NCBI RefSeq assembly: GCF_001441615.1
Contig: NZ_LAXJ01000001.1
Location: 1 to 49,229 of the forward strand
DNA: 49,229 nt
Direction of reading: 5' to 3'
DNA from: Roseovarius atlanticus
GTDB lineage: Bacteria > Pseudomonadota > Alphaproteobacteria > Rhodobacterales > Rhodobacteraceae
In this document: positions 8,984 through 17,289 of the stretch, in pieces
Position numbering within the stretch: the first letter of the stretch is position 1
How the letters are laid out: each line of letters opens with the position of its first letter
The notes under the pieces: generated by a model
Databases searched by the model: none
What the model saw: the letters and a program-made list of their open reading frames with translations, nothing else
Told to the model about the DNA's origin: nothing
Translations under genes and position numbers: made by a program

Positions 8984-9443
8984 GTCCGGACGATCCATGT
9001 GGTCTCGGCTCATACCGAGGGCGAGGTCGGGGATGTCCTCGTCGGCAGTGTTCCGTCCCCGGCCCAGCGGCACGCTGCGGCAGGAAAAGCCGCTGGATCG
9101 CCCCGCGACGGCGGCTAGCGAAGTTTTGTCCTCAATGAGCCGTGCAGCGAGATCGTTCGTCACATAGACCTGCTGGTGCCGCCAAAACATTCCGAAGCAG
9201 ATGCAGGAGCCTTAAATGCGGCTCATGCTCGAAGCGCCGGGCGGGCTGGGAACCACTGCCGCCGTTGCGATCCGGCCGGGCAAGATGGACCGCGCGCCAA
9301 CCGGCACGGCGCTATTAGCGCGAATGGCGGTGCTTCAGGCGCACGGCCGCGCGGGGCGAGGCGATCGCCTGACCGCACGGTCGTTGATCGGGTCCATGCC
9401 GGCAACCAACCCCGATATCTCGGCACGTAAATGGACCGCCTGA
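8984..9443 (+). pseudogene. Decayed proline racemase / 4-hydroxyproline 2-epimerase
   Basis: Conserved blocks of the proline racemase family appear in order but in broken frames. The N-terminal block TIHVVSAHTEGEVGD is in one frame (from about 8984). After a divergent stretch with a TAG at 9116 the same frame resumes with VRHIDLLVPPKHSEADA. A shift then leads to MRLMLEAPGGL followed directly by AAVAIRPGKMDRAPTG and a C-terminal block ending in a stop at 9441-9443. Normal members are about 330-345 aa; only about 460 bases remain, so two large internal deletions are inferred. The first catalytic cysteine region is gone, and the second (normally PTGTGCSAR) reads PTGTALLAR. It cannot make an active enzyme. 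Confidence 0.85.
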
Positions 9444-10700
9444 TTACGCCCGGACCTTTCCGCGAAACCGATCTGCGCTGAAGGGGCTCAGGTCGTGGTT
9501 CACCGGCTTGCCCACCGCAATGTCGGCCACGATCCGGCCGGTCTTGGGCGCCATCATCAGCCCGCAATGCCCATGACCGAACGCCGTGATCAGGCCAGGG
9601 AAACCGTCCACTTCCCCCAGGCACGGCAGGCTGTCGGGCAAACTCGGGCGCTGGCCGGACCAGGTTGTGCAGGCGCCCACGTCGAGGTCTGGTGCCATAT
9701 CCCGTGCCAGTCTTATCAGCCCATCGAGCCGCTTCTGGCTGACCGGAGCGTCAAGGCCGGCGAACTCGGCAGTCCCGGCGACGCGCAGCCCGTCTTCCAT
9801 GCTGGAGGCCACGAATTTTCTGTCGACATCCATGACGGAGTTGTTCAACTCGACCCCCGGTGCCGTGAACGAGACGTGGTAACCGCGTTCCGATTGCAGG
9901 GGGATGCGAACGCCCAAGGACTCCAGCAGTTTCGCCGACCACACCCCCATCGCCACGATCAGTTTGGGGCTGGTGAACTCTCCGATATCCGTGGTGCAGG
10001 ACCAGCCGCCTGTCTCGACCGGGCGCAGGCCGCGTATATTGGCGCGCACGACCTCGCCGCCCATTGTGCGCAGCTTATCGCACAGGACCTTGCCAAGGCG
10101 CCCCGGTGAAACGGCTCGCGCCTGCCCCTTGATCAGGATCGCGGCCTGGAAATCCGAAGACAGCGCCGGTTCCACGTCTCTCAGGTCCGTACCGTCGATG
10201 CGTTCCAGCTCGGCACCGGCCTCCTGCCGCAGGACGTTGTCCAGCGCGTCCAGTCGGGCATCCGCGCCGTTGCGGAACGCGTGAACGTAAAAGCTGTCGC
10301 GGATCAAGTCCTCGTGACCCGTGCCGTAAAGATGATGGCGATAGAGGGTGACACAGTCGCTGTTGAGAATTTCCATCGCCGCCGAGACCTCGCGCACACG
10401 CGCCTCGCGGCCTTGCGCAAGGAACCGAAGGCCCCAGCTGGCGAAGCGCGGCAAATACCCGGGACGGACCGTGACCGGGCCCAAAGGGTCAAGCAGCCAG
10501 CCCGGGACCTTCTTCCACAATCCCGGCATTGATTGCGGCACGACCGACCAAGGCGAGATGACCCCGGCGTTGCCGAAAGACGTTGCCTGACCCGGCGCGT
10601 CCCGGTCGATCAGCCGCACGCGCACCCCTTGCTCGGCCAGGCTCAGCCCCGTGCAGATACCGACGATCCCGGCCCCGAGAATTGTGACATCCGGTTCCAT
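9444..10700 (-). CDS. DadA-family FAD-dependent oxidoreductase (D-amino-acid or D-hydroxyproline dehydrogenase-like)
   Basis: This 418-aa flavoprotein oxidises an amine or amino acid at an FAD. The dinucleotide-binding motif GAGIVGICTGLSLAEQG is at residues 9-25, followed by SFGNAGVISPW, typical of the DadA small-subunit group. The C-terminal part has WSGQRPSLPDSLPCLG and GHGHCGLMMAP, which close the FAD site. It is the last gene of a minus-strand run with the TRAP permease (4-base gap) and TAXI receptor, so its substrate is probably imported by that system. Its stop is adjacent to the epimerase pseudogene stop. In hydroxyproline catabolism an enzyme of this family acts after the epimerase; that link is an inference. 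Confidence 0.85.
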   Translation of the reverse strand: MEPDVTILGAGIVGICTGLSLAEQGVRVRLIDRDAPGQATSFGNAGVISPWSVVPQSMPGLWKKVPGWLLDPLGPVTVRPGYLPRFASWGLRFLAQGREARVREVSAAMEILNSDCVTLYRHHLYGTGHEDLIRDSFYVHAFRNGADARLDALDNVLRQEAGAELERIDGTDLRDVEPALSSDFQAAILIKGQARAVSPGRLGKVLCDKLRTMGGEVVRANIRGLRPVETGGWSCTTDIGEFTSPKLIVAMGVWSAKLLESLGVRIPLQSERGYHVSFTAPGVELNNSVMDVDRKFVASSMEDGLRVAGTAEFAGLDAPVSQKRLDGLIRLARDMAPDLDVGACTTWSGQRPSLPDSLPCLGEVDGFPGLITAFGHGHCGLMMAPKTGRIVADIAVGKPVNHDLSPFSADRFRGKVRA

Positions 10701-10704
10701 CGGT

Positions 10705-12918
10705 TCACGCGGCCTGTACGGAACGGTTGCGCTGGAGCACTTGGCTGATCAGCGCAGGCGCAGCAATGATCAGCGCCACGAGATCGGCCTGGAGCGATGG
10801 CGCGATGAAGACAAGCCCCGCCAAGGCCATCAGCCACCTGAAGATCGCCCCCATCGGCGCCAGCCAATAGCCCACCACTGCAGCCGACAGGCAGATCACG
10901 CCGAAGATGCAGCTGGCGGCCGTGTAGGTGAATTGCCAGAAATCGAAACCTGCGGTCGACACGAACAGCAGCACCGGCGCATAGACGAAAGCCATCGGTG
11001 CGACGACCTTGCCCAGCCCCAGCGTGAAGGCCGATATGCCGGTGCGGAACGGGTTCGAGCCGGCAATCGCCGCGGCGGCATAGGCCGAGGTACAGACCGG
11101 TGGCGTGATCTCGGCCACGACGCCGTAATAGAGCACGAACATATGGCTGGCGATGGGCGGAATGCCCAGCTGCGCCAGCGCGGGCTGCGCCACCGACACC
11201 AGCATGATGTAAAGCGCCGTGGTCGGCACGCCCGCGCCCATCAGGATACAGGCCAGCGCGATGAAGACCAGACTGATGAAGAGCGTCAGATCCTGGACCG
11301 AGAAGAGTTCCCAGCTGCCGACAGAGAAGAGCCAATGCAGGTCGCTGCCCAGGTTCGACGCCGCCTGCGTCACCATGAAACCGATGCGGAAGCCCACACC
11401 CGTGGTGTTGATCACACCGATCACGATACCGACCGCCGCCGCCGCGGCCCCGACGGCCAAGGCATATTTCACGCCGGTCTCGAACGTGTCGGCCATCTCG
11501 CCGATGGTGGTGCGGGGCTGCGGGTTCAACGTGGCAATCACGGCCCCCAGGATCAGCATGATGCTCATGTTCAGCTCGAAACCGCCGCCAAGGTATTTCC
11601 AAACGACAAAGGCGATAAAGGCCGCGGCATAGATCAATGTCAGTGGCTGCCGGATCCGCGACATACCCGCAACGATGGACAGCGAGATGCCGCAGAACGC
11701 GGACATGTAGGGCGTGTATCCAGCAAACAGCACCATCAGAAGCCCGATCAGCGGGATCACGTTTGCCCAGCCATGGCTCCAGACCGCCTTGAATTTCGGC
11801 AGCTTGTCCTTGCTCAGCCCTTGCAAGCCCAGGCGCCGTGCCATCAGGTGGACCACGGCGAAAACGCCGACATAGTGCAGAAGTGCCGGAAAAATCGCGG
11901 CGATTACGATGGTGGTGTAGGGCACTTCCAGGAACTCGGCCATGATGAAGGCCGCCGCACCCATGATGGGCGGCGTGATCTGACCGCCTGCCGAAGCCGC
12001 AGCCTCGACCCCGCCGGCGAAGTGACCGGGATAGCCCAGGCGCTTCATGTTGGGGATGGTCAGCGCGCCGGTGGACACGGTGTTGGCCACCGAAGAGCCC
12101 GAGATCGTGCCAAAGAAGGCCGAGGACACGACCGAGACCTTGGCCGGCCCGCCGGTGTAGCGCCCCGCCAGGATCGTGGCGCTGTCGATGAAAAGCTGGC
12201 CCAGCCCCGTACGCTGCGCGATCACGCCAAACAGGACGAAGTGAAACACGATCGTCGACACGACCCACAGAGTGACACCGAAAATGCCTTCCTGCGGGAA
12301 GTACATCGAACTGACGAAGGTCTTGAAGTTGACGCCGGGGTGCTGAAGAAGCCCCGGAAACATCGGCCCGAACAGCGCGTAAGAGATGAAGACGCAGATG
12401 ATCAGCGGCAGGATCCATCCCAGCGTGCGGCGCGCGATATCCAGCACGAGCACGATAAGGATGCACCCGAACACCATGTCATAGGTGTTGGGGTTGCCCA
12501 TGCGAAAAGTTTGTTCTTCGATACCCAAGGCCGGAATGCCCCGCCAGGCCAGACCGAGATAGAGCGCCGAGGCGGTCCCGAGGATCATCAGAAGAATGTC
12601 GAAAATGGGCACGCCGCCGATCCGAAACGGCCCATTGGAATAGTCATAGGCCGTGCTGGTCGCAAAGATGGGAAAGAGCGCGTAGGTCAGGATGAAGAGG
12701 CCAGAAAGGTGCCACCCCATGTGCCAGAAATCCGGCGGAAGGGCGAAGCCTGCCGTCAGGTAGTGATAGGTCGCGAACGCCAAAGCGACGTAGCGGAGGA
12801 ACTGTCCGAAGCCCGGAGACACGGTGCGCGTCGCGGCACCCTCATCGAATTTCTTTTCGATATCGGCCAGTTCCTCGGCGGATCGCTGGTCCGTGTCCTG
12901 CTCGCCACTGGTCGACAT
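10705..12918 (-). CDS. TRAP transporter permease, fused 4TM/12TM type
   Basis: This 737-aa polytopic membrane protein is the fused small-plus-large permease typical of TRAP systems that use a TAXI receptor. An N-terminal hydrophilic stretch (about 40 residues) precedes many hydrophobic helices. DctM-like features include GGQITPPIMGAAAFIMAEF and GVVAEITPPVCTSAYAAA, the paired repeats of the large subunit. I prefer the ATG at 12918 (MSTSGEQ), which has AAGGGGC upstream; an in-frame ATG at 12933 is also possible. It sits downstream of the TAXI receptor and upstream of the DadA-like enzyme on the same strand. It should use a cation gradient to import an organic anion or amino-acid-like solute. 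Confidence 0.92.
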   Translation of the reverse strand: MSTSGEQDTDQRSAEELADIEKKFDEGAATRTVSPGFGQFLRYVALAFATYHYLTAGFALPPDFWHMGWHLSGLFILTYALFPIFATSTAYDYSNGPFRIGGVPIFDILLMILGTASALYLGLAWRGIPALGIEEQTFRMGNPNTYDMVFGCILIVLVLDIARRTLGWILPLIICVFISYALFGPMFPGLLQHPGVNFKTFVSSMYFPQEGIFGVTLWVVSTIVFHFVLFGVIAQRTGLGQLFIDSATILAGRYTGGPAKVSVVSSAFFGTISGSSVANTVSTGALTIPNMKRLGYPGHFAGGVEAAASAGGQITPPIMGAAAFIMAEFLEVPYTTIVIAAIFPALLHYVGVFAVVHLMARRLGLQGLSKDKLPKFKAVWSHGWANVIPLIGLLMVLFAGYTPYMSAFCGISLSIVAGMSRIRQPLTLIYAAAFIAFVVWKYLGGGFELNMSIMLILGAVIATLNPQPRTTIGEMADTFETGVKYALAVGAAAAAVGIVIGVINTTGVGFRIGFMVTQAASNLGSDLHWLFSVGSWELFSVQDLTLFISLVFIALACILMGAGVPTTALYIMLVSVAQPALAQLGIPPIASHMFVLYYGVVAEITPPVCTSAYAAAAIAGSNPFRTGISAFTLGLGKVVAPMAFVYAPVLLFVSTAGFDFWQFTYTAASCIFGVICLSAAVVGYWLAPMGAIFRWLMALAGLVFIAPSLQADLVALIIAAPALISQVLQRNRSVQAA

Positions 12919-13017
12919 GGCTTGCCCCTTCACGCTGAAATGGAACGTTTAGAAAGTTCGGGCGGCGGCTGTGTCGAGACCGCCGCCCGGCATGTGCGGA
13001 TGTGAGGTGCCCGTCGG

Positions 13018-14028
13018 TTACTCCAGCAGACCCGCTTCCTTGTAGAACTTCTCGGCACCCGGATGCAGCGGCACACCAAGCGCGCTGATCCCGTCCAGCG
13101 CGGTGTCCGGCGTGATCTGCTTGCCCTTGGCATGGCCGTTGTCCAGCAGGTTGCGCGTGTTGTCGTTCCACAGCGCCTTGGTGATGCCATAGACCAGCTC
13201 TTCGCTGAGGTCGGACGAAACCACCAGCAGCGCAGACACCGCCGGCGTCTTCACCTCGTAGTCGATGCCTTCGTACACATCGGCCGGGATCTTGGACGGA
13301 ATGTAGGCGGGAATGATCTCGTTGATCTTCGCCAGATCTTCATCGCTGAAGCTGTGCAGCTCCATGCCCTTGGTCGTGGCCAGCTGCACCATCGCGGACA
13401 CCGGCCAGCCCGCAGCGTAGAAATAGGCGTCAAGCTGTCCGTCCGCCAGCCGTTCCGCCGACTGGCTGTTGTTCAGCTCGGCCTCGTCGATGTTGTCTCG
13501 GGTGATGCCCCACGCCTCCAGCATCTGAAGAACAGCGACCTGCGTGCCCGATCCGGCCTGGGCAATTCCTACGCGTTTGCCTTCCAGATCGGCAAGCGAC
13601 TCGATCGACTGGCCTTCGGGCAGGACCAGGTGCAGATCCTCGGGAAAGAGGTTCGCAACGATGCGCAGCTTCTCGTGCGGTTTGCCGTCGAACGTGCCTT
13701 CGCCCAGATACATCGACCGGGTCACGTCCGCCGCCGCCATGCCGGCCTCAAGCTCACCGTTCTGAACGGCGGTATTGTTGAACACGGATGCGGTCGTCGA
13801 CTGGGCGATGGCGATCAGCCCGGGCACGCCGCATTGACCGCCTTCGTCGCAGGGCCGCGATCCCGGCGGTGAAGAGATCCCGTTGGCGATGGTCCCGCCG
13901 ATGGGAAAATATGTGCCGCCGGCGCTGCCGGTGCCGATCCGGAAAAACGTCGGATCCTGCGCCGCGGCCAAGCCGGCCGACATGACCGTGGCCAGCGTAA
14001 CGCCGGTCAATCTAGCCAAAAATGTCAT
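13018..14028 (-). CDS. TAXI-family TRAP transporter solute receptor
   Basis: This 336-aa periplasmic binding protein captures the solute for the TRAP permease encoded 99 bases downstream. A Sec signal peptide is seen in the first 24 residues (hydrophobic core, then GLAAAQD). The mature N-terminus has the family motif RIGTGSAGGTYFPIGGTIAN, and further on KRVGIAQAGSGTQ. The start at 14028 is chosen because it gives the signal peptide directly and has GGGAG about 9 bases upstream; the frame stays open to 14127 but that extension is not plausible. Ligand is unknown. It is divergently arranged with a LysR gene that probably controls it. Confidence 0.93.
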   Translation of the reverse strand: MTFLARLTGVTLATVMSAGLAAAQDPTFFRIGTGSAGGTYFPIGGTIANGISSPPGSRPCDEGGQCGVPGLIAIAQSTTASVFNNTAVQNGELEAGMAAADVTRSMYLGEGTFDGKPHEKLRIVANLFPEDLHLVLPEGQSIESLADLEGKRVGIAQAGSGTQVAVLQMLEAWGITRDNIDEAELNNSQSAERLADGQLDAYFYAAGWPVSAMVQLATTKGMELHSFSDEDLAKINEIIPAYIPSKIPADVYEGIDYEVKTPAVSALLVVSSDLSEELVYGITKALWNDNTRNLLDNGHAKGKQITPDTALDGISALGVPLHPGAEKFYKEAGLLE

Positions 14029-14122
14029 CAGATAGCTCCCTGTTTTGTCGAGGGTCAGACAAGACGCCTGCCCACTGGTTTGTGAGAATGACACGTTGAT
14101 GAAAAACGAACCTGTGAATAAA

Positions 14123-14134
14123 TTCAAATTTGAA
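14123..14134. promoter_or_regulatory. 12-bp palindrome in the TAXI/LysR intergenic region
   Basis: TTCAAATTTGAA is a perfect palindrome in an A+T-rich stretch between the divergent TAXI receptor and LysR genes, 43 bases before the LysR start. LysR regulators often bind a symmetric T-N11-A site in such a divergent region, so this is a candidate operator. A second small symmetric element, TTGATCAA, follows at about 14144-14151. Confidence 0.4.
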
Positions 14135-14176
14135 ATATGTTAATTGATCAAAATTTTCTTTATGGGCGGAAAGCGC

Positions 14177-15127
14177 ATGAATTTCCAGCAACTGGCGGTC
14201 TTTCGCGAGATCATGAACACCGGTTCGATGAGCGCCGCGGCCAGAAACCTGCACAGAACGCAACCGGCGGTCAGCGCGGCGCTCAAGGCTCTTGAAGAGA
14301 GTCTTGGTATGGAACTTTTCCACCGCGAGGGGCGTCGGCTTATTCCCGTGCCCGAAGCGCGGTACCTGCTGTCCGAGGCCACCGATATCCTGAACAAGCT
14401 TTCCGCGACACGCGCCAATCTCGAAGGTATGCGAGACCGCGTTCGTGGCACGCTGCGCATCGTGGCGATGCCGGGGCCCTCGGCATATCTTTTGCCGGCC
14501 TTCGTAAGTAAATTTTCAGGGTCCGCGCCCGACATCAGGGTCACTCTCGCGACCCGCAGTTCACCGCAGATATTGAACCTGATCGCGGCGCAAAGCTTTG
14601 ACATCGGCTTTTGCGACCTTGGTGCCAGAGAGACCATGTCGAAATCGCTTTCCGATGAGCTGTTTCAATCGGTGACGACCACATGCAAATGCCTGTGCGC
14701 GGTGCCGGAGGCACATCCGCTGGCCGAGAACGATGTCATCACGGCGTCCGATCTGGATGGGCACCCCATGGGAGCGCTCCAACCCGGACACGCGACTGTT
14801 GCAGACACACAGGCCGCATTCGATGCCGTCGGCGCGGCATTCAACCTGTGCGTTGACGCGCAGTATTTTCTGCCACTTCTACATTTTGTCGAAGCCGGGC
14901 AGATCTGCGCGATCATCGACCCGCTCAGTGCCGAGACGTACCGCCGCCAAAACGGCAATGAAGGCACAATCAAATTCGTTCGTTTTGAGCCTGAGGTGCC
15001 GTTCGGCTATGCGCTCATCACGCCGCATCAACGCCCACCGTCCCGCTTGGCGCAGGAATTTGCCTGTCGATGGCAGGCATATCTTGATAACATAGTAACG
15101 CCGTGCAGTGGCCAAGCTTCGGTTTGA
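14177..15127 (+). CDS. LysR-family transcriptional regulator
   Basis: This 316-aa regulator has the N-terminal winged helix-turn-helix of the LysR family (about residues 1-60: QQLAVFREIMNTGSMSAAAR and TQPAVSAALKALEESLG). A C-terminal periplasmic-binding-like effector domain starts near RGTLRIVAMPGPSAYLLP. The start at 14177 gives the canonical MNFQQL N-terminus; an ATG at 14144 is in frame but less likely. It is divergent from the TRAP-TAXI and DadA-like genes, the usual arrangement for a LysR regulator of that operon. The inducer is unknown, presumably the transported solute or a breakdown product. Confidence 0.92.
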   Translation: MNFQQLAVFREIMNTGSMSAAARNLHRTQPAVSAALKALEESLGMELFHREGRRLIPVPEARYLLSEATDILNKLSATRANLEGMRDRVRGTLRIVAMPGPSAYLLPAFVSKFSGSAPDIRVTLATRSSPQILNLIAAQSFDIGFCDLGARETMSKSLSDELFQSVTTTCKCLCAVPEAHPLAENDVITASDLDGHPMGALQPGHATVADTQAAFDAVGAAFNLCVDAQYFLPLLHFVEAGQICAIIDPLSAETYRRQNGNEGTIKFVRFEPEVPFGYALITPHQRPPSRLAQEFACRWQAYLDNIVTPCSGQASV

Positions 15128-15183
15128 ACGGACAGAACGTCAATGCGCTGCCGGGGTCGGAAACGCGCCTTCGCGGGAACAAG

Positions 15184-15273
15184 TGGCGGAGAGACAGGGA
15201 TTCGAACCCTGGGACCCCGTGAAGGGTCAACGGTTTTCGAGACCGCCCCGTTCGACCACTCCGGCACCTCTCC
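15184..15273 (-). tRNA. tRNA-Ser (anticodon CGA)
   Basis: Read on the minus strand the sequence folds as a class II tRNA. The acceptor stem is GGAGAGG paired with TCTCTCC (one G-U), the discriminator is G and the CCA end is encoded. The anticodon arm CGGTCTCGAAAACCG gives anticodon CGA. There is a long variable arm and a T-arm GGTTCGAATCC. It reads UCG serine codons. It lies alone between the LysR gene and the DUF2059 pair. Confidence 0.95.
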
Positions 15274-15388
15274 GCGGGGGTCTGGAGGGTGCGTTTAATC
15301 GCCTTTGAAGGGGCTGACAAGGGGTTTGCCTTGTTTCGCCACGGATTTTGCCTACGTTGAGGAAAACATCGCCACGTCAGGAGGTATC

Positions 15389-16231
15389 GTGACCCAGACG
15401 CGCCCAATCCGCCCCCTTGTTTTCATGGCCATTTTTGCAATCGCGCTCATGGACGCGTTTCAGCTCCGTGCCGCCGATCGAGACCGGCTGGACGCGTTTC
15501 TTGAAGTGACCGGCTTTGGCGTGGCGCTTGACAGTATCGCGCTTGCCGCCGGGGATGCGCCCGCAATGCTGGGAATGCAGACCAGCGATTTCGGTTCGGA
15601 CTGGTCTCGCGTGTCGGAAGATGTCTTTGACACCGACAAGATGCAGACGATGGCGCTCGATATCCTGTCCGAAACGCTGAGCGACGAGCACCTCACCCAT
15701 GCCGCCGAGTTCTACGCTTCGCCGCTGGGCCAACGTCTTGTGGAAGCCGAGAACGCCTCGCACATGGTCGAGGACGACGAGGCCAAGCAGCAGGAAGGCC
15801 GCGCGCTGGTGGCCGAGGGCGTCGAGCAGGGGGATGAACGTATCGAAACCCTGCAAGCCCTCAACGAGGCCGTGGATTCCGACGGCAACTCGGTGCGTGC
15901 CGTGCAGGAAATTCAGGTGCGCTTTCTGATGGCCGCGTCCAATGCCGGGATTCTGGACCGCCAGCTGGACGAAGGTGCCTTGCGCGCGGCGATGAAGGCG
16001 GGCGAAGACGAAATGCGTATGAGCATGAAGGCCGGCGCGCTGGCCAATGCCGCCTATACGTACCAAGACTTCACCGACGAGGAACTGAAAGAATATCTCG
16101 CGGCGCTCGAACATCCGGACATGCAGACGGTCTATCAGCTGATGAACGCGGTCCAATTTGAAATCATGGCCAATCGTTTCGAGGAACTGGCCTCGCGTAT
16201 GGCCGAAATGCACCCCGGGCAGGAGCTTTGA
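15389..16231 (+). CDS. DUF2059-type exported protein, first of a tandem pair
   Basis: This 280-aa protein has an N-terminal hydrophobic segment (about residues 8-25), so it is probably exported or membrane-anchored, followed by a helical, acidic body. The stretch SDEHLTHAAEFYASPLGQRLVE matches the DUF2059 pattern, and a second, weaker copy is near FTDEELKEYLAALEHPDMQT. The GTG at 15389 is chosen because AGGAGG lies 4 bases upstream; an ATG at 15305 is in frame but overlaps a region next to the tRNA. The gene is followed 6 bases later by a paralogue, so the two are an operon. The function of the family is not known. Confidence 0.78.
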   Translation: MTQTRPIRPLVFMAIFAIALMDAFQLRAADRDRLDAFLEVTGFGVALDSIALAAGDAPAMLGMQTSDFGSDWSRVSEDVFDTDKMQTMALDILSETLSDEHLTHAAEFYASPLGQRLVEAENASHMVEDDEAKQQEGRALVAEGVEQGDERIETLQALNEAVDSDGNSVRAVQEIQVRFLMAASNAGILDRQLDEGALRAAMKAGEDEMRMSMKAGALANAAYTYQDFTDEELKEYLAALEHPDMQTVYQLMNAVQFEIMANRFEELASRMAEMHPGQEL

Positions 16232-16237
16232 ACTGAG

Positions 16238-17068
16238 ATGCAAACTGTAAAAACCCTTGCGTCTGTCGGCGCACTCTCGGCCGCGCTTCTGATATCGGGT
16301 GCCGCCGCCGCGCAGGACAGCGACCGCGAGCGGCTGATCGAGTTGATGCGGATCGGCGACACCGTCGAGGTTATGCGCAAGGAAGGCCTGCGCTATGGCG
16401 CAGAGATCGGCGCGGAAATGCTGCCCGATATACCGAACGACGACTGGGAGCGGACCGTCTCGCGCATCTATGATGCCGAGAAGATGGAAGCGGTGATCAC
16501 GCAAGGATTTGAAACTGCCCTCGAAGGAGAGGCAGTGGGCCCGCTGGTCGATTTTTTCGAAAGCGAGCTTGGGGCAGAGATCGTCGAACTGGAGATATCG
16601 GCCCGTGAAGCCTTTCTTGACGAGGAAACCGAAATGGCGGCGATGGACGCGTTCGAGATGGCGCGCGGAGACGAAACCGAGCTTTACCAGCAGGTGGAGA
16701 CGATCATCGCCGACAGCGATCTTGTAGAATACAACGTCATGGGCGCGATGAACGCCAACCTCATGTTCTATCGCGGGCTGGCCGATGGCGGCGCGATCGA
16801 CCTGGGCGAGTCCGACATGCTGGCGGATGTCTGGGCGCAGGAACCGGACATTCGCGCGGAATCCGAGGCCTGGCTCGGCTCATTTCTGATGATGGCTTAT
16901 CGCCCGCTGGACGCGGACGAACTCGAAGCCTATGCCGAGCTATACCGCACACCCGAGGGGCGGGTCCTCAATACCGCCGTCTTCAACGCCTATGACCGGA
17001 TGTACGACGAGATTTCGTACCTGCTGGGCCAGGCCGTGGCGGAACAGATGCGCAGCGAAGAGCTTTGA
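16238..17068 (+). CDS. DUF2059-type exported protein, second of a tandem pair
   Basis: This 276-aa protein starts with a clear Sec signal peptide (hydrophobic core, then SGAAAAQD, residues 1-26). The body is acidic and helical, with AVGPLVDFFESELGAEIVE and a second copy near LDADELEAYAELYRTPEGRV. Each copy matches the DUF2059 motif also seen in the gene just upstream. Overall similarity and adjacency indicate an old tandem duplication. It would act in the periplasm. No enzyme motif is visible and no function is assigned. Confidence 0.8.
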   Translation: MQTVKTLASVGALSAALLISGAAAAQDSDRERLIELMRIGDTVEVMRKEGLRYGAEIGAEMLPDIPNDDWERTVSRIYDAEKMEAVITQGFETALEGEAVGPLVDFFESELGAEIVELEISAREAFLDEETEMAAMDAFEMARGDETELYQQVETIIADSDLVEYNVMGAMNANLMFYRGLADGGAIDLGESDMLADVWAQEPDIRAESEAWLGSFLMMAYRPLDADELEAYAELYRTPEGRVLNTAVFNAYDRMYDEISYLLGQAVAEQMRSEEL

Positions 17069-17134
17069 TCGGACCAAGCGGGGCGAAACCGTGAGGGCTG
17101 ATTGAAAAATCCCGGCTTTTGCAGGGCGCAAGGC

Positions 17135-17163
17135 TTGACTTTGAAGGGCACCCCGAGGATAAG
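17135..17163 (+). promoter_or_regulatory. Sigma-70-type promoter candidate upstream of rplU
   Basis: TTGACT (17135-17140) and GATAAG (17158-17163) are separated by exactly 17 bases. This would give an rplU leader of about 120 bases. The same -35 hexamer is used in the rpmH promoter at 38940. A terminator-like hairpin lies immediately downstream (17169-17205), which complicates the reading. Confidence 0.45.
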
Positions 17164-17168
17164 CGGCC

Positions 17169-17205
17169 ATCCCGACGGGGCGACTCGTGCGGGATTTGTT
17201 TTTTT
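17169..17205 (+). terminator. Terminator-like hairpin in the rplU leader
   Basis: ATCCCG (17169-17174) pairs with CGGGAT (17190-17195), extendable by two pairs with a bulge, and is followed by TTGTTTTTTT. It may end the DUF2059 operon. It begins only 6 bases downstream of the candidate rplU -10, so it could also act in the rplU leader. The loop is long for a strong terminator. Confidence 0.45.
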
Positions 17206-17289
17206 GACGCCCGAAGGGCGCGCCGTTCGAGGCACCAAACGCCGGTTGATCCCGGGGCCACAGAACGCGGATGAGAAAAGGAAAGACAC

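Noticed and set aside
8747..9190. 147-codon minus-strand frame across the pseudogene
   Set aside because: It is antisense to the demethylase end and the epimerase remnant, and its Arg-rich sequence has no family features.
10651..13005. 784-codon plus-strand frame
   Set aside because: It is the antisense shadow of the TRAP permease gene, with His/Arg/Asp-rich, non-membrane sequence.
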